A stretch of 64,000 bases of DNA. It comes from JBOGNO01 sp050747245. Its GTDB lineage: Bacteria > Acidobacteriota > Terriglobia > Acidiferrales > UBA7541. This document shows positions 17,791 through 26,172 of the stretch, in pieces. The stretch lies in contig JBOGNO010000001.1 in the NCBI GenBank assembly GCA_050747245.1, forward strand, positions 434,001 through 498,000. The letters are read 5' to 3'. Numbering within the stretch: the first letter of the stretch is position 1; each line of letters opens with the position of its first letter. A program made the position numbers and the translations under genes. The notes under the pieces are model-generated. The model had not been told where the DNA came from. It worked only from the letters and a program-made list of their open reading frames with translations, and did not search any database.

Positions 17791-18048
17791 TGTCTCGATT
17801 AGAATTTGCGATTTCACTTTGTTTTCAATAATTTAGCTCCATTCTTGTTTCTAGGTGTGTCTCGATTAGAATTCTAGAGGGGGAAGCCCTGTCGGTTGGG
17901 ATTGGGGCCGCAAGGAGCCTTTCCCGATTTGGAACGGGCTTAAATGGGACTGCATAGAACTTTTCATTTGTCCCGATTAGACTGACCTCCTATTGTTTGT
18001 TTTCAACGAGTTACATGCGTTTCTATTCGTAAGTGTGTCCCGATTAGA
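17791..18048. repeat. Four direct copies of TGTCYCGATTAGA, two pairs 67 bp apart
   Basis: Copies start at 17791, 17858, 17969 and 18036. Copies 1 and 2 read TGTCTCGATTAGAATT; copies 3 and 4 read TGTCCCGATTAGA. The start-to-start distance is 67 bp in both pairs. The DNA between paired copies is also alignable (TTTGTTTTCAA then TTA in both), so this is a duplicated unit of about 85 bp with repeated ends. Repeats of a terminal motif at one end resemble IS21-family termini, or they may be protein-binding sites. No transposase is present. The pattern is seen directly; the explanation is open. Confidence 0.75.
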
Positions 18049-18073
18049 AATTGCCTCCCCACATAAAGTGTGA

Positions 18074-18096
18074 AAGGCGGGGAGGGTCCCCGCCTT
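18074..18096. terminator. Perfect GC-rich hairpin
   Basis: AAGGCGGGGA, loop GGG, TCCCCGCCTT: a 10 bp perfect stem with a 3 nt loop. There is no long T run on either side, so it is a weak candidate for an intrinsic terminator; it may equally be the structured edge of the repeat element to its left. Confidence 0.4.
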
Positions 18097-18539
18097 CTCC
18101 AGCTGCCCAATTTGCACAGTGTAAGGATAGCATAGATTTGATGGAAAGTAAAGTACCAGGACTAGGTAATTTAATCAGAAATCAGCAGGCAAAAGATCAA
18201 TCAGCCTAGATTACGATTCGGATGGAATTGACTTCAGAGGGCAGAACGCCTGGTTCCGGAATGTGGTGCGAACGGATTCATGGGGTGGCGGGTAGAATCT
18301 TACGTTCGCGGGGCGGCGGGAGGAGCGCGCGGGATGATCGGGAGAGGCGCCGGTGAGTGCGAAAGAGAGGCGGAGGAGTAGTTGCGCGGGGAGCCAGCGC
18401 GATTTTGTGAGCGGTGGGACAGGCGAAAGATATGAGGAAGGGTGAGGCAATGGAAGAGGAGGTTAAAGATAGGTCATACGGCGGGGAGAATTGGGGGGCG
18501 GAAAAGGCGGTTGGGAGAATGGGGGGGAGTTTAGGGTTT

Positions 18540-20426
18540 CTAGCCGTCATCGCGGCGAAGAGTTGGAGTTGAGGAGTGCTGGGGCTTGTGGGAGGCGGGC
18601 TCTGCTTGCTGAGTGCCGCAATGAGGGCAGAAGCTGAAAGCCTGGACGAGCTTTCGTCCGCACCCCGTGCAATCCCCTGAGCTGCTCGCCTGCACTGGGA
18701 CGACACGCGCCACTTCTTCAACGGAGGTACGGCCCAAAAGGATTTTTTCCAGGGCATCCTGCTGCATGAGCTTCATGCCCAGAGTGCGCACCAGCTTGCG
18801 AATATCGTCGTGCGTAGTGCCGGCACGGACGGCTTCGCGAATGGAGTCATCGAAACGCAGGATCTCATAGACTCCGACTCTGCCGCGGTAGCCGGTTTGA
18901 TCGCAAGCTTCGCAGCCTACCGGAACACAGACGGAATCCACGGGGTCGAGCAATCCGAGAGCCGCCAGGCGCTCCGCGTTTTCCATGGTGACACGAATCC
19001 AGTCGCGGCAATCGCAGAGGCAGCGCAACAGGCGTTGGGCAACGATGGCCGTCACGGAGGAGGCGACCAAGAATCCGGGAACGTGGAGATCCAGCAATCG
19101 AGTTACGGCCGACACGCTGTCATTGGTGTGCAACGTGGAAAGAACGAGGTGGCCGGTCTGCGCGGCCTTCATGGCGGTTTCGGCGGTTTCTTTGTCGCGA
19201 ATCTCCCCGACCATAATCACGTTGGGATCCTGGCGCAAGACAGAGCGCAAACAACTGGCGAAATTCAGCCCAGCCTTGTTATTGACGTGGACTTGATTGA
19301 TTCCCGCCATGACATATTCAACGGGGTCTTCGAGAGTCACGATGTTCACCGCAGGCTGACGGAGAATATTCAGCGCGGCGTACAATGTGGAGCTTTTTCC
19401 CGAGCCCGTCGGGCCAGTGACCAAGAGCATGCCCTGGGGAAGGGCGAGGATCTCGCGCAGGCTGGCATCGGCCTCTTCGGAGAACCCCAATTCGGGGAAA
19501 CTCCGCAGGGCGGCGTCGGGATCGAGAAGGCGCATCACGATTTTTTCGCCGTATTGCGTGGGGAGGCTCGAAACGCGCATGTCGAGCTGCTTTGACCCCA
19601 TGCGGACCAGGAAGCGGCCATCCTGGGGAGCACGGCGTTCGGCAATATCCATGTCCGAGATGATCTTGATGCGAGAAATCAGCGCGTACTGGTGGGTGCG
19701 GGGGACACGCCGGAGCTCGCGAAGCACGCCATCCACACGGATGCGAACAATGACGCCATTCGCCTGGGGCTCGATGTGAATGTCACTGGCCTGCTTCTGC
19801 TGAGCAGCGAGGATCACTTCGGAAGCAATTCTCACAGCGGGGGTGCGTTGATGCAACAATTCGGCTTGAACTTCCTGTAAAGCTTCGCGGTTGGCCTGCT
19901 TCGAGCTGGTGGAGACAAACTCCATTTCCCGCACAGCTTCATTCGCCTCGTCTTCCGACGCGGAAGCTGAGAGAGCTTCGACTGGCTCGTCCAGCGGCGT
20001 TTCGTCGTAATGCTGTTCGATGGCAGCCAGAATTTCCGCGCGAAAGCCAAACCGGGGGTCAATGTCCATTCCGGCCCTGAACTTCAACTCGTTGATGAGG
20101 GCGAGATTCTGTGGTTCCGCCATCACCACCACCAGCTTCCTATCCTGCACGGCGATGGGAATGCCCAAGCAGCGATCAGCGACCTGGCGGGGCAAGAGTG
20201 CGAGTGCGGCCTGGGCTGGAGGGAGCAGCGCACAATTTACGTAGGGAATTCGCGTGACCTGTTCCAGCGCGGAAGCCAGATCATCTTTAACGACTACGCC
20301 CCGCGCCATCAGCAACTCGCCGAGACGAATGACCTTGCCCTGCTGCTCCGCGATCGCGCTCGCAAGATCGGCAGCTGAAATCTGACCTCTTTCCCGCAGC
20401 ACTTCGCCCAGTTTTTTCTTCTTCAT
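18540..20426 (-). CDS. Type II secretion / type IV pilus assembly ATPase (GspE/PilB) with zinc ribbon
   Basis: 628 aa. N-terminal MshEN-type domain (LGEVLRERGQISAADLASAI, LGELLMARGVV), then the GspE ATPase: Walker A GPTGSGKSS, Asp box LEDPVEYV, Walker B VGEIRDKETAE, His box LSTLHTND, and a metal-binding Cys cluster CLCDCRDW to CEACDQTGYRGR. Powers pilin or pseudopilin assembly from the cytoplasm. Odd: a second, C-terminal zinc ribbon (CTGCGRK to FCPHCG, about residues 585-605) not found in standard PilB or GspE. The ATG at 20426 lies 12 bp after the upstream PilZ gene, a c-di-GMP-linked partner. No pilin or PilC gene is in the window. Confidence 0.92.
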   Translation of the reverse strand: MKKKKLGEVLRERGQISAADLASAIAEQQGKVIRLGELLMARGVVVKDDLASALEQVTRIPYVNCALLPPAQAALALLPRQVADRCLGIPIAVQDRKLVVVMAEPQNLALINELKFRAGMDIDPRFGFRAEILAAIEQHYDETPLDEPVEALSASASEDEANEAVREMEFVSTSSKQANREALQEVQAELLHQRTPAVRIASEVILAAQQKQASDIHIEPQANGVIVRIRVDGVLRELRRVPRTHQYALISRIKIISDMDIAERRAPQDGRFLVRMGSKQLDMRVSSLPTQYGEKIVMRLLDPDAALRSFPELGFSEEADASLREILALPQGMLLVTGPTGSGKSSTLYAALNILRQPAVNIVTLEDPVEYVMAGINQVHVNNKAGLNFASCLRSVLRQDPNVIMVGEIRDKETAETAMKAAQTGHLVLSTLHTNDSVSAVTRLLDLHVPGFLVASSVTAIVAQRLLRCLCDCRDWIRVTMENAERLAALGLLDPVDSVCVPVGCEACDQTGYRGRVGVYEILRFDDSIREAVRAGTTHDDIRKLVRTLGMKLMQQDALEKILLGRTSVEEVARVVPVQASSSGDCTGCGRKLVQAFSFCPHCGTQQAEPASHKPQHSSTPTLRRDDG

Positions 20427-20438
20427 AAGGATGCCGTC

Positions 20439-20969
20439 TCAAACACGGCGCAAAAGTTCGGCCAGCAATTCCGATCCTTCAGCTTGGGACAGGACGTCCT
20501 TTCGCATGAGAACTTCGAGCAGGCGAATAAACGTGTCCCGCGCAACGGGAAAATCTCTTCCGTTGGAGTGTTCTCGATTCCGGTTTTCTGGAGCTAATGA
20601 GGCCTCGGCTCCCGATTCGACGGTCCATTTAATGAAAATGGATTGCATTTCTGAGGACAGATCGGCAAAGCGAAGGCCCATTCCCATGCCGGGCAAGGAA
20701 TAGGCTACAACCCCGTCGCTGTTGAACTGCTGGCCGGCGTGCCAGATGGATAGATTCACGGGAGTGCCCGGAGGGAAGATGTTGATGACGTCCACAAAAC
20801 AGCCGTTACGGCCGATGTCCGCCACGCGTACGTTGAGGCGCGCCTGGGAAGACAGATCGAGTAGTTCGCCGGCCGCGGAGAAGGGAAAGCGCTGCGCGGA
20901 GCGGCGCTCCAGATTTTTGGTGCTCGCGCCGGCGCTCGAACCCCCCCTTTTTGAGAGAGGATCACTCAT
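20439..20969 (-). CDS. PilZ-domain protein upstream of the pilus ATPase
   Basis: 176 aa. PilZ domain at about residues 20-120: RRSAQRFPF supplies the arginine motif and VADIGRNGCFVDV the D-x-G-x-x-G turn for c-di-GMP. Core strands VNLSIWHAGQQFNSDGVVAY and MGLRFADLSSEMQ follow. A C-terminal tail of about 50 residues has no domain. Translated just before gspE/pilB with 12 bp between them, so it probably couples c-di-GMP level to the secretion or pilus motor. Confidence 0.85.
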   Translation of the reverse strand: MSDPLSKRGGSSAGASTKNLERRSAQRFPFSAAGELLDLSSQARLNVRVADIGRNGCFVDVINIFPPGTPVNLSIWHAGQQFNSDGVVAYSLPGMGMGLRFADLSSEMQSIFIKWTVESGAEASLAPENRNREHSNGRDFPVARDTFIRLLEVLMRKDVLSQAEGSELLAELLRRV

Positions 20970-21220
20970 GGACGCAAGGGTGCTCCTATTAGGGACTTAA
21001 TGCAGGAAGGGGATTCCATTGTCGTCTGCCGGCAACCTCGCGCACAAGAGCAATCGAGCTAGACGTTGCTGCAAGGCATACGGGGTAGGAAAATGGCGTG
21101 CGCACGAACCCGTGAATGACGCATGGCAACACTTTGTGAAGGCGAGAGGGTGTGCTATGCCTGGATTCAGCCGAAGCGGTGGCACGGTTTCACGAATGGC
21201 GCGCGAAGCGGGAGTTGAAG

Positions 21221-22666
21221 ATGAAAGGTGAGGCGATGAGAGAGAAGGCGAGCTACCACATGACCACCGACGAGTTCCGGCGGCAAGGGAAGGCGGTGGT
21301 GGACTGGATCGCGGATTACTACGAGCGGATTGAGACGCTGCCGGTGCTTGCGCAGGTGAAGCCCGGGGAGATTCGCGCTGCGCTGCCGAAAGGGGCTCCG
21401 GAAACGGGAGAGAGATTCGAAACGATGCTTGCGGACGTGGAGAAGAAAATTCTGCCCGGAGTGACGCACTGGCAATCGCCGAATTTTTTCGCGTACTTCC
21501 CTTCAAACAATTCGTTTCCTTCGATCCTGGGGGAAATGCTTTCGGCGGGGCTGGGCGTGCAGGGGATGCTGTGGGCGACGAGTCCGGCGTGCACGGAGCT
21601 GGAAACGCACGTGCTCGACTGGCTGGTGGAAATGCTGGGGCTGCCGGAAAAGTTTTTGTCGAGCGGCGCGGGCGGGGGAGTGATTCAGGATACGGCTTCG
21701 AGTTCGACGCTGTGCGCGCTGCTGGCCGGACGCGAGCGGGCGACAAATTTTGTGACGAACGAGCGCGGGTGCGACGGGAGCCTAGTGGCATACACGTCGT
21801 CGCAGGCGCACTCCTCGGTCGAGAAGGCCATGAAAATTGCGGGGCTGGGGCGAGCGAATTTGCGGCTCGTTGAAACGGATGAAAAATTCGCGATGCGCGC
21901 GGACGCGCTGGCGGGGCAAATCAAGCAGGACCGCGCGGCAGGGAGAATTCCGTGCTTCGCGTGCGCGACGGTGGGCACGACTTCTTCGAATGCGATGGAT
22001 CCACTGCGAGCAATCGGAAAAATCTGCCGCGAGCATGGCCTCTGGCTGCACGTGGACGCGGCGATGTCCGGATCGGCGGCGATTTGTCCGGAGTTCCGGT
22101 GGATTCACGAGGGGCTCGAATTTGCGGACAGCTACTGCTTCAATCCGCACAAGTGGATGTTCACGAATTTCGATTGCGACTGCTTTTACGTGGCGGACCG
22201 CAAGGCGCTCGTTCAAACGATGAGCGTGCTGCCAGAATACTTGCGCAACAAGCCGACGGAATCGGGCGCGGTGATTGATTACCGCGACTGGCACATTCCG
22301 ATGGGGCGGCGATTTCGCGCGCTGAAACTGTGGTTCGTTATCCGACACTATGGCGCAGAGGGTTTGCGGCATCACATTCGCAGGCACGTGGAGCTGGCGC
22401 AGAAGTTCGCGGCGTGGGTGCAGGAAGATTCGGAATGGGAGCTCGCGGCGCCCGTGCCGATGAACCTGGTGTGTTTTCGGCATCGCGGAGGGGACACAAT
22501 CAATCAAGAAATCATGGAGCGGGTAAACCGGAGCGGGGATTTGTATTTGACGCATACGCGGCTCGCGGACAAATTCACGCTGCGGATGAGCATTGGGCAG
22601 ACGAATACGGAATTGCGGCACGTGGAACGGGCGTGGATGCGGATTCGCGAGGAGGCGAGGGAATAA
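21221..22666 (+). CDS. PLP-dependent group II decarboxylase (aromatic amino acid / tyrosine type)
   Basis: 481 aa from the ATG at 21221 (GGGAG upstream); the ATG at 21236 (AAGG upstream) is equally possible. Similar to aromatic-L-amino-acid decarboxylases: EFRRQGKAVVDWIADYYERI at the start, PNFFAYFPSNNSFPSILGEM, the His/Asp PLP contacts LWLHVDAAMSGSAAICPEF, and the lysine Schiff-base motif SYCFNPHKWMFTNFDCDCF. Removes CO2 from an aromatic amino acid to give an amine, in the cytoplasm. Specificity among Trp, Tyr, Phe and DOPA is not readable. Stands alone on the plus strand and is followed at once by a REP-like repeat. Upstream 20970-21220 holds no gene. Confidence 0.9.
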   Translation: MKGEAMREKASYHMTTDEFRRQGKAVVDWIADYYERIETLPVLAQVKPGEIRAALPKGAPETGERFETMLADVEKKILPGVTHWQSPNFFAYFPSNNSFPSILGEMLSAGLGVQGMLWATSPACTELETHVLDWLVEMLGLPEKFLSSGAGGGVIQDTASSSTLCALLAGRERATNFVTNERGCDGSLVAYTSSQAHSSVEKAMKIAGLGRANLRLVETDEKFAMRADALAGQIKQDRAAGRIPCFACATVGTTSSNAMDPLRAIGKICREHGLWLHVDAAMSGSAAICPEFRWIHEGLEFADSYCFNPHKWMFTNFDCDCFYVADRKALVQTMSVLPEYLRNKPTESGAVIDYRDWHIPMGRRFRALKLWFVIRHYGAEGLRHHIRRHVELAQKFAAWVQEDSEWELAAPVPMNLVCFRHRGGDTINQEIMERVNRSGDLYLTHTRLADKFTLRMSIGQTNTELRHVERAWMRIREEARE

Positions 22667-22815
22667 AAAGTAGAAATCAGAAGTCAGAAATCAGAAATTT
22701 GAGGATCGGGCGAAAGACAAAAGGAAGAAAGGCTCATTTTAAGAGAGATGCTTCACCCGCTTTTGCGGGTTCAGCATGACAACGTGTCAGGAGCGCGAGG
22801 GGGCTGAGAAGAGTC
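22667..22815. repeat. REP-like repeat, copy A
   Basis: Begins at the stop codon of the decarboxylase gene. It can be aligned over about 145 bp with copy B at 24721-24868. It contains an imperfect palindrome at 22748-22777: ATGCT, tc, ACCCGC, tttt, GCGGGT, tc, AGCAT. An unrelated hairpin follows at 22820-22850 (GCCCCA pairing TGGGGC with CCTT/AAGG inside). Together with 22816-23022 this is a 356 bp stretch without a gene. Confidence 0.75.
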
Positions 22816-23022
22816 AAAGGCCCCACCCTTCGCTTCGCAAAGGATGGGGCACCCAGCGGCGGGCGGCATTGTTGGAATTGAGCGGTGGCCGGGAGTAGGA
22901 TTGCTAGAGATTGCGGCCGCTGTGGCCGGAGAAATGATGTGGACTCGCGCGCTGGTCATTCGGTCCCCACTCGCCAAAAACTTTTGATGACTGGCAGATG
23001 GTCTGAACATAGGCCCAAGGAA

Positions 23023-24099
23023 ATGGACCTGCGGCGGTGTGTAGCTTCATTGCTCCTGAGTTGCGTCTTCCCCTTTCTTGCGCTGGGGCTGCTTGCTGCG
23101 AATCAGAAGGAGAATGCTGGGCACATTCACGTTGGGGTGAATATGGTTCTCGTGGATGTGGCGGTGGAGGACCATCAAGGGCAAGGCGTGGATGGCTTGA
23201 CACAAAACGATTTTGAGATCCGCGAGGATGGCAAGCCACAGGCAATTTCCTACTTCGACCACCAGAATCAACTTCCTCTCGCTGTGGCGCTCGTGGTGGA
23301 TGTCAGCGGTTCGATGACGGAATTCATGGCGCCACTGCGCGTGGCGACGCTTTCTGCGCTCCATTCGATGAAGCCGGCGGACCAAGTGGCCCTGTTTGAA
23401 TTCAGCGACAAGGTTCAGGTCAGCGTGGAGTTGACACGCGACAAACCAACTGTTTCCGATGCGCTGGAGGCCGCCGCGGGAGGCGGGAGAACGAATATCA
23501 ATGATGCGCTTTATGAAGCGGCGCGATACTTGAAAGAGAAAGCTCCGATCGATGCGCGGCGCGTCATAATCCTCGTCAGCGATAACGTGGATAACGTCCC
23601 CGCGATCCCTGACCCGAACAACCCGAATGATCCGCTGCGTGCTCGCGCACTCCCCTCCCAAGTTCAAAATGAGATTCTTCAGGCCTCGACAACGCTTGAG
23701 AGTCTTCAGGTAGGGCGAGTTGGCCAAACGTTGGTCATTACGCCCCTCGGAGAGCAGCAGTGGGTTCAGGATCGAGACGATCTTCACAAAGCGTCGCTCG
23801 GCCTTGTGCATGTTGCGCGGTTAGCGCCAGAAACAGGCGGCGAGACATTCGATGCAAACAAGTATGAGTCGCTCGATGCCGCCGTGGGGGCGATCTTCAA
23901 GCGGATTGAAACTCGTTATACGCTGGGCTACTACCCCGCGCACCCGCTGGGAAGCGGACGTTTTCACAGGCTACAAGTCAGACTGAACGATGCGGCTGGC
24001 CGGAGCCACAGGAAGTACAAGGTGCTCACGCGGAGCGGCTACTTCTCCATGTCCCGTGATAGGGAGACAACGCGCGAAGAAGCGCTGGCGGGAAACTGA
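23023..24099 (+). CDS. Exported VWFA-related domain protein
   Basis: 358 aa from the ATG at 23023. Signal peptide (ASLLLSCVFPFLALGLLA). It is followed by the N-terminal beta domain that usually precedes VWA in acidobacterial proteins (VNMVLVDVAVEDHQGQGVDG, NDFEIREDGKPQAISYF). The von Willebrand A domain has an intact metal site, VDVSGSMTEF, with Thr at GGRTNINDALY and Asp at LVSDNVDNV. The end (ETRYTLGYYPAHPLGSGRFH, KVLTRSGYF) matches the VWFA-related family common in Acidobacteria. Likely periplasmic or surface protein-binding; partner unknown. An ATG at 22987 would add 12 residues. Confidence 0.85.
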   Translation: MDLRRCVASLLLSCVFPFLALGLLAANQKENAGHIHVGVNMVLVDVAVEDHQGQGVDGLTQNDFEIREDGKPQAISYFDHQNQLPLAVALVVDVSGSMTEFMAPLRVATLSALHSMKPADQVALFEFSDKVQVSVELTRDKPTVSDALEAAAGGGRTNINDALYEAARYLKEKAPIDARRVIILVSDNVDNVPAIPDPNNPNDPLRARALPSQVQNEILQASTTLESLQVGRVGQTLVITPLGEQQWVQDRDDLHKASLGLVHVARLAPETGGETFDANKYESLDAAVGAIFKRIETRYTLGYYPAHPLGSGRFHRLQVRLNDAAGRSHRKYKVLTRSGYFSMSRDRETTREEALAGN

Positions 24100-24147
24100 G
24101 GGTACTTCCATCCGAACGGCATTTTGCCATTTGAGACTCAGCCGACC

Positions 24148-24723
24148 ATGAAACCGACATTCTTCAGTTCAGGCGCGGAGGTACGCAAATGGCTCGCGGC
24201 CAACTATGCGAAGGTGAGCGAGTTGTACTTTGGGTTCTACAAGCAGTCGTCGGGCAAGGGCGGCGTCACATATTTTGAAGCGCTCGATGAGGCGCTTTGT
24301 TTTGGCTGGATTGACGGCGTGCGAAAATCGCATGACGAGTCAAGCTTCACCGTGCGGTTCACTCCGCGCAAGGCGCGAAGCAATTGGAGCGCGGTTAACA
24401 TCCGGCGCGCGACGGAGCTCAAAAAACTTGGGCGCATGCAGGCGCCCGGCCTTGCGGCATTCGAAGGGCGCGACCGCAAAAGAGACGCGCCGTATTCCTA
24501 CGAGCGCAGAGAGGCCAAACTGCCGCGCGCATACGAAAAAGAATTTCGCGCGAACAAATCGGCGTGGGAATTCTGGGAAGCTCAGCCGCCTTACTATCGG
24601 CGACTAATCAACTGGTGGGTGATTAGCGCCAAGCAAGAAGAAACGCGGGAGCGACGCTTGGGCGCGCTCATCGCCGCGTCCGCGGCGGGACGCCGTATCG
24701 AGCAGATTCTGTCGAAGAAATAG
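24148..24723 (+). CDS. YdeI/OmpD-associated family protein
   Basis: 191 aa from the ATG at 24148; a TTG at 24124 is an unlikely alternative. Family marks: SELYFGFYKQSSGKGGVTYF, EALDEALCFGWIDGVRKS, RFTPRKARSNWSAVNIRRAT, and a C-terminal helical half with WEFWEAQPPYYRRLINWWV. Such proteins are small and cytosolic, of unclear biochemistry, sometimes tied to antimicrobial-peptide tolerance. It follows the VWA gene by 48 bp on the same strand and ends exactly where repeat copy B begins. Confidence 0.85.
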   Translation: MKPTFFSSGAEVRKWLAANYAKVSELYFGFYKQSSGKGGVTYFEALDEALCFGWIDGVRKSHDESSFTVRFTPRKARSNWSAVNIRRATELKKLGRMQAPGLAAFEGRDRKRDAPYSYERREAKLPRAYEKEFRANKSAWEFWEAQPPYYRRLINWWVISAKQEETRERRLGALIAASAAGRRIEQILSKK

Positions 24724-24955
24724 AAATTAGAAGGCAGAAATCAGAAGTTAGAGTACCGGGCGGAAGACAAGCAGAGGAAGGGCTCATACTAAGAGTGATG
24801 CTTCACCCGCTATCGCGTGTTCAGCATGACAGCGTGTTGGGAGCGCGAGGGGACTGAGAAGAATCATAAGAGAGATGCTTCGTCCCGATGGGGGAAATCG
24901 GGACGCAAGAGACGCGCCCGCTGGCGCGGGCTCAGCATGACAACGCGTGGGGGGC
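24721..24955. repeat. REP-like repeat, copy B and partial copy C
   Basis: Copy B (24721-24868) matches copy A in order and spacing, including the palindrome at 24798-24827 (ATGCTTCACCCGC, tatc, GCGTGTTCAGCAT). A partial copy C follows (about 24868-24950): ATGCTTCG, an extra hairpin GTCCCGAT/ATCGGGAC, then GCCCGC, tggc, GCGGGC and TCAGCATGACA. The VWA and YdeI genes are thus bracketed by copies of the same repeat. No coding potential; 24956-25001 is plain sequence. Confidence 0.75.
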
Positions 24956-25001
24956 GCGCTGCGGACGGGAAGAGAATGCGGGGAACTGGAGTGATGGCGA
25001 G

Positions 25002-26051
25002 CTAAGTGGTTTTTTCGGGAGCGGGGGCGGGCGCTGGCGCGGGCGCGGGATCGAGCTGGGCTTCGCGGAGGAAGCGGGCGGATTCTTCGGGCGGCGTGGG
25101 ATTAATGTAGAAGCCAGTGCCCCATTCGAAGCCGGCGACTTTGGTGAGCTTGGGCATCATTTCGATGTGCCAGTGGTAATGCTCGTTGATTTCTTCGCCG
25201 ACGGGAGAAGTGTGAATGACGTAGTTGTAGGCAGGGTGGTCGAGAACGGCATCGAGGCGCTGGAGTAGATCGCGCAGAAGCTTGGCGAGGCTTGAAAAGA
25301 CCGGGCTCTGCTGATATTCGAAAGCGGAGCTGTGCGGGCGGGGCAGAATCCAAGTCTCGAAAGGAAAGCGCGGGGCGTAGGGAGCGAGCGCGATGAAATC
25401 ACCGTTCTCGAGGATGACGCGCTTTTCGGTCTCGAGCTCCTGCTTGATCATGTCGCAGAAGATGCAGCGCTCCTTAAGCTCGTAGTAGCGGCGGCCGCTG
25501 TCAACTTCCTCGCGGACGCGCTTGGGAACAATGGGCAGGGCGATCAATTGCGAATGGGTGTGCTCGAGAGAGGCGCCGGCGGCTTCGCCGTGATTCTTGA
25601 AGATGAGGATGTAGCGGAAGCGACGATCGTTCTTGAGATCGAGGACGCGATCGCGAAAGGCCCACAGAACTTCTTCGACGGATTTCTCCGGGAGAGAGGC
25701 CAGCGTGGATTTGTGATCGGGAGTCTCGATGATTACTTCGTGGGCGCCGACACCGTTCATGCGGTCGAAGAGGCCTTCGCCTTCGCGGTCGAGGTCGCCT
25801 TCAATGCCGAGAGCGGGAAATTTATTGGGAACGACACGGACGCTCCAGCCGGAGGTATCGCGGCCGGTGCCGTTGCGGCCGTAGGCAAGAATTTCAGGGG
25901 GAGTCTTTGATTCATTACCCGGACAGAAAGGGCAAAAGCCGGTGCCCTTGATTACCACGCTCTCGCGAACGAAATCGGAGGGGCGCTTGCCGCGGTCGGT
26001 GGAGATGATGACCCAGCGGCCGGTGACAGGATCCTTGCGAAGCTCGGGCAC
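25002..26051 (-). CDS. galT: Galactose-1-phosphate uridylyltransferase
   Basis: 349 aa. The GTG at 26051 (second of two GTGs, GGGAGG five bases upstream) gives PELRKDPVTGRWVII, the family N-terminus. Moves UMP between UDP-glucose and galactose-1-phosphate in the Leloir pathway. The zinc Cys pair is FCPFCPGNES; the HxH nucleophile region is represented by FKNHGEAAGASLEHTHSQL; NEHYHWHIEMMPKL is a second His-rich strand. After WGTGFYINPTPPEESARFLR the protein ends in an unusual Ala-Pro dipeptide run (APAPAPAPAPEKTT). No other galactose gene is adjacent, so it may serve nucleotide-sugar supply for envelope glycans. Confidence 0.92.
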   Translation of the reverse strand: MPELRKDPVTGRWVIISTDRGKRPSDFVRESVVIKGTGFCPFCPGNESKTPPEILAYGRNGTGRDTSGWSVRVVPNKFPALGIEGDLDREGEGLFDRMNGVGAHEVIIETPDHKSTLASLPEKSVEEVLWAFRDRVLDLKNDRRFRYILIFKNHGEAAGASLEHTHSQLIALPIVPKRVREEVDSGRRYYELKERCIFCDMIKQELETEKRVILENGDFIALAPYAPRFPFETWILPRPHSSAFEYQQSPVFSSLAKLLRDLLQRLDAVLDHPAYNYVIHTSPVGEEINEHYHWHIEMMPKLTKVAGFEWGTGFYINPTPPEESARFLREAQLDPAPAPAPAPAPEKTT

Positions 26052-26172
26052 CACTGCCTCCCTAGAAGGGTCACGCGCAGATGGGATGCGCGAGCCTGAA
26101 TTTGGCCCAATTATTGTACTACTGACGCGGACGGTGGAAGAAATAAGAGCGCGCGAGTTGCCGCAAAATTCA

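Larger units (their letters stand above)
17633..18539. other. 907 bp gene-free region with repeats, hairpin and G-rich tract
   Basis: No open frame here looks coding. From left to right it holds the AT-rich sppA upstream region, four short direct repeats (17791-18048), a 10 bp perfect hairpin (18074-18096), an AT-rich segment (18120-18240), and a strongly purine-rich plus strand (about 18290-18535) with several runs of four to seven G. The local AT content at 17790-18050 is well above the flanks. Confidence 0.7.

Noticed and set aside
17791..18048. CRISPR array
   Set aside because: The repeat is only about 13-16 bp, spacers are 54, 98 and 54 bp and partly similar to each other, and no cas gene is near.
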